From Kitasatospora albolonga (GTDB lineage Bacteria > Actinomycetota > Actinomycetes > Streptomycetales > Streptomycetaceae): a DNA stretch of 64,000 nucleotides. How positions within the stretch are numbered: the stretch's first letter is position 1; every line of letters begins with the position of its first letter. Below the pieces are notes generated by a model. That model made no database searches. It was not told where the DNA came from and saw only the letters and a list, made by a program, of their open reading frames with translations. The stretch covers positions 7,372,001 to 7,436,000 of the forward strand of contig CP020563.1 of the NCBI GenBank assembly GCA_002082585.1, read 5' to 3'. Of this stretch, positions 54,872 through 63,480 are shown piece by piece. Both the position numbers and the translations under genes were made by a program.

Positions 54872-55639
54872 TCACCCGGTGGGCCCCGTGGTGTAGGTGA
54901 AGTCCGGTGTGCGCCGCTCCAGGAAGGCCGCGACCCCTTCCGCCGTGTCGCCGCTGGAGCGCGCCTGACCGGCCCAGTACGCGTCCCGGTCCCGCCTCCC
55001 CGCCGCGAACTCCTTCGCCGCCGCCTGCGTCAGCTGCGAGCGCGAGGCCAGGACCGCCGCGTACGCCGCCACCCGCCCGTCCAGGCCGCCACCGTCCGGC
55101 AGCACCTCGTCCACCAGGCCGGTGCGCAGGGCCCTCTCCGTACCGATCAGCTCACCGGAGAAGAGCAGGTGCTTCGCCGTGCCCGGACCGACCAGGGCCA
55201 CCAGCCGCCGGGTGGAGGAGGACGGGTAGACGATGCCGAGCTTGGCCGGGGTGACGCCGAAGAGGGCGCCCTCCTGTGCGAACCGCAGATCGCAGGCGGC
55301 CGCGAGCTGGCTGCCGCCGCCCACGCAGTAGCCGCGCACCGCCGCGAGCGTCGGCCGGGGGAAGGCGGCGAGCGCCTCCTCGGCCGCCACCGCCAGGTCC
55401 TGGGCGTCCTCCGCGCCCTCCCGCAGCGTGGAGATGTCGGCCCCGGCGCAGAAGGTGTCCCCGGCGCCCGTCAGCACCAGCACCTGGACGGCCGGGTCGG
55501 CGGCCAGCCGTTCCAGCAGCTCCGGCAGGCTCCGCCACATCGCGGCGGTCATCGCGTTGCGCTTGGCGGGGTGGCTGATCGTGACGGTGGCGACTCCGGC
55601 GTCGACGGAGGTGAGGAGCTGGGGTTCCGTACGGTCCAT
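54872..55639 (-). CDS. Enoyl-CoA hydratase/isomerase-family protein
   Basis: 255 aa from ATG 55639; TAGCAT at 55647-55652 lies 7 nt upstream (leaderless). Crotonase motifs: AKRNAMTAAMWRSL, GAGDTFCAGADISTLREG (oxyanion hole 1) and AVRGYCVGGGSQLAAACDLR (oxyanion hole 2). The first catalytic Glu (EA/G-x-x-GxP region) reads TPAKLGIVYP, with Lys-Leu where hydratases have Glu, so the reaction may be an isomerase or dehydratase of the family rather than a classical hydratase. Not part of the 31-37 kb beta-oxidation operon. Confidence 0.88.
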   Translation of the reverse strand: MDRTEPQLLTSVDAGVATVTISHPAKRNAMTAAMWRSLPELLERLAADPAVQVLVLTGAGDTFCAGADISTLREGAEDAQDLAVAAEEALAAFPRPTLAAVRGYCVGGGSQLAAACDLRFAQEGALFGVTPAKLGIVYPSSSTRRLVALVGPGTAKHLLFSGELIGTERALRTGLVDEVLPDGGGLDGRVAAYAAVLASRSQLTQAAAKEFAAGRRDRDAYWAGQARSSGDTAEGVAAFLERRTPDFTYTTGPTG

Positions 55640-55719
55640 GCGCCGGATGCTATCCGTACGGTTCGAACCTATGATCAAGAAGGGGTCGCGAAGCGGACAC
55701 GCACCGTAAGGAGCTGTCG

Positions 55720-56400
55720 ATGAACGGACCCATCGCCGAGGGCGGAAAGCATGGAGCCGGAAAGCACGGAGGCGGAAAGCGCGGCCCCGGAGCCGAGGGC
55801 CGGAAGCTCAGCCGCAGTTTCGGCTGGCTCGCCCTGCTGGGCACCCTGCTGGTGATCGCGGGCGTCATCGGCCTGATCTACACCGGCGTCGCCACCCTCA
55901 CCTCGATGCTGCTCTTCGGCTGGCTGCTGCTGATCGGCGGCCTCGTCGGGCTGGCGCACGCGATCGAGTCGCGCGGCACCAACTACTTCTGGCTGGGCGT
56001 CGTGGTCGCCGCCCTGAACCTCGCCGCCGGTGTGGTGGTGATCCGACACCCGGAGGGCACCGCCGAGGCGCTGACCATGTTCGCCGCGCTGCTCTTCCTG
56101 ACCGGCGGGGTGTTCCGGCTGGTCGGCAGCGTCGTCGTACGCGGCCCGCAGATGGGGTGGACGCTGCTGCAAGGGGCCTTCGGGCTGCTGCTGGGCCTGC
56201 TGGTGCTGTTCGACTGGCCGCACAGCAGCCTGTACGTTCTCGGGGTCTTCTTCTCGCTGGCCCTGCTCTTCGACGGCCTCGGGCTCATCGCCATCGGGAT
56301 CGGCGGCCGGCGGATCGTCAGCCTGGTTTCGGATCGGCTCGATGTACCTGGCCCGACTACGGACAGTCCGCCCAAGGCCCCGGGAAACGGACAGAAATAG
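55720..56400 (+). CDS. HdeD/DUF308-like membrane protein
   Basis: 226 aa, AAGGAG 7 nt before the ATG. The N-terminus is Gly/Lys-rich (EGGKHGAGKHGGGKRG), then six TM helices in three DUF308 pairs (LALLGTLLVIAGVIGLIYTG, LFGWLLLIGGLVGLAHAI, TMFAALLFLTGGVFRLVGSV, LLGLLVLFDWPHSSLYVLG). The C-terminus is cytoplasmic and Pro-rich. HdeD-type proteins are linked to acid tolerance in enterobacteria, but the role in Streptomyces is unknown. Confidence 0.85.
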   Translation: MNGPIAEGGKHGAGKHGGGKRGPGAEGRKLSRSFGWLALLGTLLVIAGVIGLIYTGVATLTSMLLFGWLLLIGGLVGLAHAIESRGTNYFWLGVVVAALNLAAGVVVIRHPEGTAEALTMFAALLFLTGGVFRLVGSVVVRGPQMGWTLLQGAFGLLLGLLVLFDWPHSSLYVLGVFFSLALLFDGLGLIAIGIGGRRIVSLVSDRLDVPGPTTDSPPKAPGNGQK

Positions 56401-56546
56401 TCCACTGCCCGGCATCACTGCGCACCTTCGGTCAAATAGCGCCGATACACAGCTATTTCCGATCAGTGGCACGGTATGGACCAAGCCATTCCCAACACTC
56501 TTTACTCGACGGTCAGTGCAGTGCGAGTGAGAGCTGGTGCCGGACG

Positions 56547-57002
56547 ATGGAGAGCCTCGGGAGCCCCCCTGCCGATCCCGTTTCGTACGAGGGGGTGTGG
56601 CGTTTCACCGCCCCCGCCGTCGATGTGTCGGTGCCCCGGGCCCGGCACGCCGTGCGCGACCTCCTGGGCCGCCAGGGCGTGCCGATCGAGGAGGACATCC
56701 TCCAGGGGCTGCTGCTGATCGTCTCGGAGCTGGTCACCAACGCGGTCAAACATGCGGCGCTGCTCTCGCCGGAGCTGGCGGTCGAGGTGGCCATCGGCGC
56801 CGACTGGGTCAGGGTGTCGGTCGAGGACAGCCACCCCTACCGGCCCACCGCGCTGGAGACGGACTACGCGCAGACCGGCGGTCGCGGGCTGCTGCTGGTC
56901 AAGGAGGTCACCGCCGAGGCGGGCGGGAGCTGCGACGTGGAGCACACCGCGAGTGGCGGCAAGATCATCTGGGCGGCGCTGCCGTTGAAGACGCAGCTCT
57001 GA
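56547..57002 (+). CDS. RsbW-like serine-kinase/anti-sigma ATPase
   Basis: 151 aa from ATG 56547. GHKL ATPase motifs: N-box LLLIVSELVTNAVKHAALLS and G-box GGRGLLLVKEVTAEAG, with KIIWAALPLK closing the fold. Such small HATPase_c_2 proteins act as anti-sigma or anti-anti-sigma kinases in actinobacteria; the partner is not adjacent. The start is chosen by family length; no strong ribosome site is visible. Confidence 0.85.
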   Translation: MESLGSPPADPVSYEGVWRFTAPAVDVSVPRARHAVRDLLGRQGVPIEEDILQGLLLIVSELVTNAVKHAALLSPELAVEVAIGADWVRVSVEDSHPYRPTALETDYAQTGGRGLLLVKEVTAEAGGSCDVEHTASGGKIIWAALPLKTQL

Positions 57003-57029
57003 CCGCCCCGTACCGGGTGCCGCCGCCGG

Positions 57030-57623
57030 TCACCAGCCCGCGGACGGCCCCGTCAGCTCACGGATCGCCGGACGCGCCGCGTCCAGCACCGTCATGAACC
57101 ACGCCGAGAACGGCGCCTGCGCATGACGCCGGGCGAGCTCCGCCGCCGTCACGAAGGCCGTCTCGCCGACCTCCTCGGGATCGGGCTTCAGCTCCTCCTG
57201 CGCCATCCCCACGAACAGGTGGTTGAACTCCTGCTCCACCAGGCCCGAGGCCGGGTCCGGGTGGTTGTAGCGGACCGTGCCCGCCTCCGCGAGCAGCGAG
57301 GGCGCGATCCCCAGCTCCTCGTACGTACGCCGGGCGGCCGCCGCGAAGGGGGCCTCGCCCGGGTAGGGGTGCCCGCAGCAGGTGTTCGACCAGACACCGG
57401 GGGAGTGGTACTTGCCCAGCGCCCTGCGCTGGAGCAGCAGCCGGCCCTGCTCGTCGAAGAGGAAGACGGAGAACGCGCGGTGCAGCTGCCCGGGGGCCTG
57501 GTGGGCCGCCAGCTTCTCCGCGGTGCCGATGGTGGTGCCGTTCTCGTCGACCAGTTCGAGCATGATCGCTTCTGCGGTGCCGTTCGACGAGCTGTGCGTC
57601 GCGGTGGCTGGTGTGGTCGGCAT
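57030..57623 (-). CDS. idi: Isopentenyl-diphosphate delta-isomerase, type I
   Basis: 197 aa from ATG 57623, with GAAGGA upstream; an ATG two codons earlier is possible. Nudix-fold IDI with active-site Cys83 in WSNTCCGHPYPGE, metal His cluster (HQAPGQLHRAFSVFLFDEQG) and the RRTYEELGI Nudix-like segment. It interconverts IPP and DMAPP for isoprenoids. Very like the S. coelicolor enzyme by memory (MPxTPATATHSSSNGTAEAI). No other isoprenoid gene is adjacent, so it is a stand-alone housekeeping isomerase here. Confidence 0.95.
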   Translation of the reverse strand: MPTTPATATHSSSNGTAEAIMLELVDENGTTIGTAEKLAAHQAPGQLHRAFSVFLFDEQGRLLLQRRALGKYHSPGVWSNTCCGHPYPGEAPFAAAARRTYEELGIAPSLLAEAGTVRYNHPDPASGLVEQEFNHLFVGMAQEELKPDPEEVGETAFVTAAELARRHAQAPFSAWFMTVLDAARPAIRELTGPSAGW

Positions 57624-57770
57624 ACCCATCCTTCGCTTTGGTCCCCGGCCTCGTGCGCCGGACCCCTGGAGTCCGGTCAAGTCTGCCGTACAAAAGCCGC
57701 TTGTCCGTACTTCAGGTCCGGGCATGTCCGTCCCGCCGCGCCCGGCGAGCGCGGCGGGACGGACGGGCCG

Positions 57771-59039
57771 TCAGACCCCGAAGGCCGCCGGATAGCGGAT
57801 CATGCCCGCCGGAACCGGGACGGAACCGTCCAGCACCAGCGCCATCATCGCCTCGTCCGGCACCGCGAAACCGGGCCGGATTCCGTAACGGGACGCCGGT
57901 ACGCAACCGAAGCGCGTGTAGTACGCGGGATCGCCGAGCACCACCACCAGCGCCTCTCCGCGCACCCGGGCCGCATCGAGCGCCGCCCGCACCACGGCCT
58001 GCCCGGCCCCCTGCCGCTGGTATGCGGGCGAGGTGGCCACCGGGGCCAGCGCGAGCGCCGGGGCGTCCCCGATCCGGCACCGGGTCAGCAGCGCGTACGC
58101 CGCCACGGACCCGTCCGGCGCCTCGGCGACGTACGACAGCTCCGGCAGCCAGGCGTCCGCGTCGGCCCGCAGGGCGTCCACGAGCCCGGCCTCGTCCGGG
58201 GTCGGGAACGCGGCCGTGTTGACCGCGCGCACGGCCTCCCGGTCCGCCGCCGTCTCCGGCCGGGTGGTCCAGCGGGGGTCGGCCGGGCGCAGCACGTACG
58301 CGGCGTAGCCGTACTCCGCGCCGTACGCACGCCGTACCGCCAGCTCCTCACGGGTGGCCGCGAGCGCCCACTCCATGCCGGGAGCCGCCGGATCGGCGCT
58401 CTCCACCCGCTCGGCGAGCGGGACGTAGTACGCGTCCCAGTCGCTGTCGGGCTGGAGCAGCACGGCCGGGACCGTGCAGCCCGCGGCGACGGCCGCCGCG
58501 GTGGTCTCGGGCAGGGTGCGCAGGGAGCCGTTGCGGTCCCAGAACGCGCGCGCCCCGGCCGAGGGGGTGTCGGTGGTCCAGACGCACTCGGAGACCACCA
58601 TCGCGCCGCCCGGGGCGAGCAGCCGCTGCCAGTCCCGTACGGCGGTGGCGAAGCCGATGCAGTACGCCGAGCCCTCGGCCCAGATCAGGTCGAAGGAGCC
58701 GGGCGGGAACGCGGGGCCGGTGAGGTCGCCCATGTCCGCGCGGACCGTACGGATGCGGTCGCCGAGGCCGCGGGCGTCGGCCGCCTCGCGCAGCTCGTCC
58801 AGGAACGGCTGGTGCAGGTCGACCGCGGTCACCTCGGCGCCCGCCTCGGCGGCGAGCAGCAGGGCGGCCCGGCCGGGACCGCAGCCCAGGTCGAGGACGC
58901 GCGGACGGTCGGGAAGCGGACCGGCCAGAGCGAGCAGCCGACGCGTGGTGGCGTCGGAGCCGGGGCTCTGCCGGGGGAGACGGTGGTGCAGGGTGAAGAA
59001 CGCCTCGGTGTGCGAGGCGTCGTCGGTGTGGTCGGTCAA
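57771..59039 (-). CDS. SAM-methyltransferase/GNAT acetyltransferase fusion
   Basis: 422 aa from a TTG (TDHTDDASHTEAFFTLHHRL) with AAGGG upstream. N-terminal class I methyltransferase: motif I LDLGCGPGRAA at 49-59, then ADMGDLTGPAFPPGSFDLIWAE and VVSECVWTTDTP. Residues about 255-422 form a GNAT domain: RPETAADREAVRAVNTAAFP, acetyl-CoA motif PAYQRQGAGQAVVRAALDAA and LVVLGDPAYYTRFGC. There is no stop between them, so the fusion is genuine in this sequence. Substrates are unknown; a small-molecule or peptide that is both methylated and acetylated is possible. A leader ORF lies 60 nt upstream. Confidence 0.85.
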   Translation of the reverse strand: MTDHTDDASHTEAFFTLHHRLPRQSPGSDATTRRLLALAGPLPDRPRVLDLGCGPGRAALLLAAEAGAEVTAVDLHQPFLDELREAADARGLGDRIRTVRADMGDLTGPAFPPGSFDLIWAEGSAYCIGFATAVRDWQRLLAPGGAMVVSECVWTTDTPSAGARAFWDRNGSLRTLPETTAAAVAAGCTVPAVLLQPDSDWDAYYVPLAERVESADPAAPGMEWALAATREELAVRRAYGAEYGYAAYVLRPADPRWTTRPETAADREAVRAVNTAAFPTPDEAGLVDALRADADAWLPELSYVAEAPDGSVAAYALLTRCRIGDAPALALAPVATSPAYQRQGAGQAVVRAALDAARVRGEALVVVLGDPAYYTRFGCVPASRYGIRPGFAVPDEAMMALVLDGSVPVPAGMIRYPAAFGV

Positions 59040-59098
59040 CGTGGGAACCCTTGAGGTGTGAGGGCCCCGACTCGATCCGGAAAGAGAAGAGGGCGGAC

Positions 59099-59167
59099 CT
59101 AGCCGGAAACCCGGGAGTTGAAGGAAGAACGATTGCTGCGCCGGGAAGGCGTCGTCGCGACCGTCAT
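59099..59167 (-). CDS. Possible 22-aa leader peptide upstream of the methyltransferase-GNAT gene
   Basis: ATG at 59167 with GAGGAG 9 nt upstream encodes MTVATTPSRRSNRSSFNSRV plus two more residues (SG) and a TAG. It is rich in Ser and Arg. It lies in the 282-bp gap 59040-59321 that is otherwise gene-free, 60 nt upstream of the fusion gene start. A translated attenuator or small peptide gene is possible. No terminator pair was verified. Confidence 0.35.
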   Translation of the reverse strand: MTVATTPSRRSNRSSFNSRVSG

Positions 59168-59321
59168 CAACCTCAGCTCCTCTCGAAAGGGTCCCGGTGC
59201 TCCCGGGAGTCGTCCACCGCGAGACTCGAACGTCTCGGCGAACATACTTTAACACCGCCGCCGGGCCCGGCTCCGTGGCGGAGGGGCGGGCCCGGCGGCG
59301 GGGAACACGGCCTCAGCGGCC

Positions 59322-60260
59322 TCAGTGGCAGTACGCCTCGTGCGCCGCGTGACCGATCGGCTCCAGCTGGAAGGTGCAGTGCTCCACGTCGAAGTGGTCC
59401 CCGAGGCAGCCCTGAAGTTCGTGCAGCACCTTCTCGTGCCCTATCGAGTCGAGCATCTCCTGGCGCACCACCACATGCGCGGAGAGCACCGGCATCCCCG
59501 AGGTGATCGTCCAGGCGTGCAGGTCGTGGACGTCCAGAACGCCGGGCAGGGCCGTGATGTGGGCCCGTACCTCCGCCATGTCCACCCCCTTGGGCGCCGC
59601 CTCCAGGAGCACGTTCAGGGTCTCCCGCAGCAGCTTGACGGTCCGGGGGACGATCATCAGACCGATCACCAGGGAGGCGATCGGGTCGGCTGCCTGCCAG
59701 CCGGTCGCCATGATGATGCCCGCCGAGACGATCACGGCGACCGAACCCAGGGTGTCGGCCAGCACCTCCAGATAGGCGCCCCGCACGTTCAGGCTCTCCT
59801 TCTGCCCACGCGTCAGCAGAGAGAGGGAGACGATATTGGCCACCAGACCGACGGCGGCGAACGCGATGGCGAGCCCGCCCTTGGTCTCGGCCGGGGTGAT
59901 GAACCGGTCGACCGCCTCGAAGACCAGATAGCCGCCGACCCCCAGCAGCAGCAGGCAGTTGGCGAGCGCCGCCAGGATCTCGGCGCGGGCGAAGCCGAAG
60001 GTGCGGTTCGGCCCGGCCGGACGGTTGGCGAAGTGGATGGCCAGGAGCGCCATCCCGAGCCCCAGGGCGTCGGTGGCCATATGGGCGGCGTCGGCGATCA
60101 GGGCCAGCGAGTTGGACAGCACCCCGCCGACGATCTCCATGACCATCACGCTCAGCGTGATCCCCAGGGCGACGCGCAGTCTGCCCCGGTACGCGGCGGC
60201 CGCCGTTCCGGTCGGAGGCGGACCGCCGTGCGTGTGCCCGTGATCGTGCCCAGCCCCCAT
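59322..60260 (-). CDS. Cation diffusion facilitator (CDF) metal exporter
   Basis: 312 aa from ATG 60260, GGAGG 9 nt upstream. His-rich N-terminus (GAGHDHGHTHGG), six TM helices and a C-terminal cytoplasmic domain ending HAAHEAYCH. In TM2 the metal motif is HMATD (HxxxD); in TM5 the equivalent His reads Glu (YLEVLADTLGSV, ExxxD), as in some CzcD-type proteins. The family expels Zn2+, Co2+ or Cd2+ by proton antiport. A strong hairpin between it and galE makes a shared transcript unlikely. 60261-60372 shows no gene. Confidence 0.92.
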   Translation of the reverse strand: MGAGHDHGHTHGGPPPTGTAAAAYRGRLRVALGITLSVMVMEIVGGVLSNSLALIADAAHMATDALGLGMALLAIHFANRPAGPNRTFGFARAEILAALANCLLLLGVGGYLVFEAVDRFITPAETKGGLAIAFAAVGLVANIVSLSLLTRGQKESLNVRGAYLEVLADTLGSVAVIVSAGIIMATGWQAADPIASLVIGLMIVPRTVKLLRETLNVLLEAAPKGVDMAEVRAHITALPGVLDVHDLHAWTITSGMPVLSAHVVVRQEMLDSIGHEKVLHELQGCLGDHFDVEHCTFQLEPIGHAAHEAYCH

Positions 60261-60372
60261 GCGAAACGCCTCCAGGTCCGTTCGACGGCGCCGGGCGGAA
60301 CCGCCCGACGCCGACCAGTGAACTACGGGTGGGGGGTATGGGGCAACACGGGACTGAACACCGTTGTCATCT

Positions 60373-60407
60373 GCTCTGACCTGCGGAAACGTTCCGCAGG
60401 TCAGAGC
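60373..60407 (-). terminator. 16-bp-stem hairpin after galE
   Basis: GCTCTGACCTGCGGAA / TTCCGCAGGTCAGAGC with loop ACG, 10 bp past the galE stop. No T-tract, so it could also be an operator for the downstream CDF gene. Confidence 0.65.
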
Positions 60408-60417
60408 GGTGGGGTGA

Positions 60418-61407
60418 TCATTTACGGGTGTCGGGGAGCGCCTCCGGATGACGCAGGCACCACCCCTCCCAGGCCGACTCCACCATCGAGCGGACGTCCC
60501 GGCGGGCCGCCCACTCCAGCTCCCGTACCATCCGCGCGTCCGACGCCACCGCCCGCGCCGCGTCCCCCGCACGGCGCGGTTCCACGACCGGCTCCACCGC
60601 GTGCCCGGACACCTCCAGGATCACGTCGATCAGCTCCCGTACCGAGACGCCCTCGCCCCGGCCGACGTTCAGCGTCAGATCGCCGCCCCCGCCGACGGCC
60701 AGCTTCCGGGCGGCGGCGAGGTGGGCCTCGGCCAGATCCGCCACATGGATGTAGTCGCGGATACAGGTGCCGTCGGGTGTCGGGTAGTCGGCGCCGAAGA
60801 TCCGGGGGGCCTCGCCGCGCGTCAGCCGGTCGAAGACCATCGGGACGATGTTGAAGACCCCGGTGTCCGCGAGCTCGGGCGCGGCCGCGCCCGCCACGTT
60901 GAAGTACCGCAGACAGGCGGTGGAGATCCCGTGCGCCTTCCCCGTCGCCCGCACCAGCCACTCACCCGCGAGCTTGGTCTCGCCGTACGGGTTGATCGGC
61001 AGGCAGGGCGTCTCCTCGGTGATGAGATCCACATCCGGTACGCCGTAGACGGCCGCCGACGACGAGAAGAGGAAGCGCGGCACACCCGCCGCGACCACGG
61101 CCTCCAGCAGCACGGCCAGCCCGGCGATGTTCTCCCGGTAGTACAGCAGCGGCTGCTCCACCGACTCGCCCACCTGCTTCTTCGCCGCGAGATGCACCAC
61201 ACCGCTCACCGCGTGCCCCGCGAGCACCCGGTCCAGCAGCGCCCGGTCCGAGACCGAGCCCTCCACCAGCGTGACGGCGTCCGGCAGCCGGTCCACGACA
61301 CCCGTCGAGCGGTCGTCGAGCACCACGACCCGCTCTCCCGCCGCGACCATGGCATGCGCCACGTGTGCCCCGATGTAACCCGCCCCGCCTGTGATCAACC
61401 ATGTCAT
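60418..61407 (-). CDS. galE: UDP-glucose 4-epimerase
   Basis: 329 aa from ATG 61407; ACCCTA on the plus strand (minus-strand TAGGGT, 61415-61420) lies 7 nt upstream, so a leaderless mRNA is likely although AGGGTGG could serve as a ribosome site. Rossmann motif WLITGGAGYIGAHVAHAM, catalytic Ser/Tyr/Lys in FSSSAAVYG and NPYGETKLAGEW, and RYFNVAGA. It interconverts UDP-glucose and UDP-galactose for surface polysaccharides. Divergent from the CDP-alcohol phosphotransferase operon over 240 bp. Confidence 0.94.
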   Translation of the reverse strand: MTWLITGGAGYIGAHVAHAMVAAGERVVVLDDRSTGVVDRLPDAVTLVEGSVSDRALLDRVLAGHAVSGVVHLAAKKQVGESVEQPLLYYRENIAGLAVLLEAVVAAGVPRFLFSSSAAVYGVPDVDLITEETPCLPINPYGETKLAGEWLVRATGKAHGISTACLRYFNVAGAAAPELADTGVFNIVPMVFDRLTRGEAPRIFGADYPTPDGTCIRDYIHVADLAEAHLAAARKLAVGGGGDLTLNVGRGEGVSVRELIDVILEVSGHAVEPVVEPRRAGDAARAVASDARMVRELEWAARRDVRSMVESAWEGWCLRHPEALPDTRK

Positions 61408-61647
61408 GAAGGCCACCCTAAGCGTCCTCCTCCGCGAGGCCCGGCGGGCGGTTTGTGGGCCGGGGCACCCATCGATGATGATGATCGCGAACGGAACGGG
61501 CCCCGGCAGGTCCACCCGAACGGCGCACAAACGGGTGGTGAACTCGGCCTTCCATTCATCCGATAGCCTCAGCCGACACGCCTCCGGCCCGCCTCGTGGC
61601 CGTGCCGCCGTGTGTCGTCCACCGTCAGTGCCAAGGAGTGAGTTCGT

Positions 61648-63480
61648 CTGTCGACCGCCATCCTCACCGGTACGCCGGTACCCGGGTCGTCACTCGCGGA
61701 CGACCTGCGGTCCCTGGGCTTCGACGTGCAGAGCGCCGCCGACGCCGGTGACGCCGCAGCACTCCTCGCCGCCGTCCCGGCCGGCCGCCGGGTCGCGCTC
61801 GTCGACCCGCGTTTCGTGGGCCACCTCCACGCGCTGCGGCTCGCGCTGACCGACCCGCGCTTCCCCGCCGCCACCGTCACCGGGGCGCTCACCGCCCAGC
61901 CCGAGGCCCGGGGTGCCCTGCTGCGCGCGCTGCACCGCACCACCGCCGCCGTCGGCGCGGGCGCCCCCGTCGTCGACCCGGACACCGACCCGGCGCCCGA
62001 GGACCGCACCGTCCCCGGCCGCATCGCCGTCGCGCTGGAGGCCGAGGGCGTCGCCGTACAGCGCCCCGCCCTCGGTTCGCTCGTCGCGGCCGTGCCGACC
62101 GGCCCCGAGCAGGAGGCCGCCGCCGTGGCCGGGCTCACCTCGGTCGACGACGAGGCGGTACGGCTGCGCAGCGCGGTCAAGGCCCACGACGGCTTCTTCA
62201 CCACCTTCGCCATCAGCCCCTACTCCCGCTACATCGCCCGCTGGTGCGCCCGCCGCGGCCTCACCCCGAACCAGGTCACCACCGCCTCCCTGATCACCGC
62301 GCTCATCGCGGCGGGCGGCGCGGCCACCGGAACCCGGGGCGGCTACATCGCCGCAGGCATCCTGCTGCTGGTCTCCTTCGTGCTGGACTGCACCGACGGG
62401 CAGCTGGCCCGCTACTCGCTCCAGTACTCCACGATGGGCGCCTGGCTGGACGCCACCTTCGACCGGGCCAAGGAGTACGCGTTCTACGCGGGCCTCGCCA
62501 TCGGCGCCGTACGCGGCGGTGATGACGTCTGGACCCTGGCGCTCGGCGCGATGGTCCTCCAGGCGTGCCGCCATGTCGTGGACTTCTCGTTCAACGAGGC
62601 CAACCATGACGCGGTCGCCAACACCAGCCCCACCGCCGCCCTCTCCGACCGGCTCGACAGCGTCGGCTGGACGGTCTGGGCACGCCGGATGATCGTGCTG
62701 CCGATCGGCGAGCGCTGGGCCATGATCGCGGTCCTCACCGCGTTCACCACCCCCCGGACCGTCTTCTACGCCCTGCTCGTCGGCTGCTCCCTCGCCGCCT
62801 GCTACACCACGGCGGGCCGCCTCCTGCGCTCGCTGACCCGCAGGGCCGAGCGCACCGACCGCGCCGCGCGGGCCCTCGCGGACCTGGCCGACTCGGGACC
62901 GCTCGCCCAGGGGGTCGCCGCCGTCGCCCCCGGCCTCCGGGGCGCGTTCACGGCCCCCGCCGCGGCCCTGCTCGGGGCCCTCGCGATGATCGGCTCGGCG
63001 CTCTTCCTCCCGTACGGCAGCTGGCTCACCGTCGCCGCCGCCGGTGTGTACGTGATCCTCTCCGGCCTCGCCGTCGCCCGCCCCCTCAAGGGCGCGCTCG
63101 ACTGGCTGGTGCCGCCGTTCTTCCGGGCCGCGGAGTACGTCACGATCCTCGTGCTGGCCGCCCGCAGCGACGTACCGCACGCCGTTCCCGCGGCCTTCGG
63201 GCTCGTCTCGGCCGTCGCCTACCATCACTACGACACGGTGTACCGCATTCGCGGAGGCACCGGCGCGCCGCCCCAGTGGCTGGTGCGGACGATCGGTGGA
63301 CACGAGGGCCGTACCGCGCTGGTGGCCGTCCTCGCCGCCGTACTCACCCACGCCTCAGGTTTCACCACGGCTCTCACCGCCCTCGCGGTGGCCGTGGCTC
63401 TGGTGGTGCTCGTGGAGTCCATCCGCTTCTGGGTGTCCTCCTCGGCCCCCGCCGTACACGACGAAGGAGAACTCGCATGA
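61648..63480 (+). CDS. CDP-alcohol phosphatidyltransferase with N-terminal and C-terminal (DUF5941-like) extensions
   Basis: 610 aa if it starts at the CTG 61648 (LSTAILTGTPVPGSS), with AAGGAG 9 nt upstream and an in-frame TGA just before it; a GTG 26 codons later is the alternative but has no ribosome site. Residues 1-200 lack a known motif. The catalytic motif D-x2-DG-x2-AR-x8-G-x3-D-x3-D starts at Asp247 (LDCTDGQLARY ... GAWLDATFD). Five or six TM helices follow, and the C-terminal part ends HDEGELA. These enzymes transfer a phospho-alcohol from CDP-alcohol to a lipid or polyol. It overlaps the nucleotidyltransferase gene by ATGA. Confidence 0.85.
   Translation: MSTAILTGTPVPGSSLADDLRSLGFDVQSAADAGDAAALLAAVPAGRRVALVDPRFVGHLHALRLALTDPRFPAATVTGALTAQPEARGALLRALHRTTAAVGAGAPVVDPDTDPAPEDRTVPGRIAVALEAEGVAVQRPALGSLVAAVPTGPEQEAAAVAGLTSVDDEAVRLRSAVKAHDGFFTTFAISPYSRYIARWCARRGLTPNQVTTASLITALIAAGGAATGTRGGYIAAGILLLVSFVLDCTDGQLARYSLQYSTMGAWLDATFDRAKEYAFYAGLAIGAVRGGDDVWTLALGAMVLQACRHVVDFSFNEANHDAVANTSPTAALSDRLDSVGWTVWARRMIVLPIGERWAMIAVLTAFTTPRTVFYALLVGCSLAACYTTAGRLLRSLTRRAERTDRAARALADLADSGPLAQGVAAVAPGLRGAFTAPAAALLGALAMIGSALFLPYGSWLTVAAAGVYVILSGLAVARPLKGALDWLVPPFFRAAEYVTILVLAARSDVPHAVPAAFGLVSAVAYHHYDTVYRIRGGTGAPPQWLVRTIGGHEGRTALVAVLAAVLTHASGFTTALTALAVAVALVVLVESIRFWVSSSAPAVHDEGELA

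Noticed and set aside
55660..55669. GGTTCGAACC resembling a tRNA T-arm
   Set aside because: No acceptor stem, anticodon arm or D-arm can be folded around it; it lies in the promoter region of the crotonase-family gene.
54710..55723. Plus-strand frame beginning with TAT/TVT repeats
   Set aside because: It starts in the low-complexity tract and then runs antisense to the crotonase-family gene.
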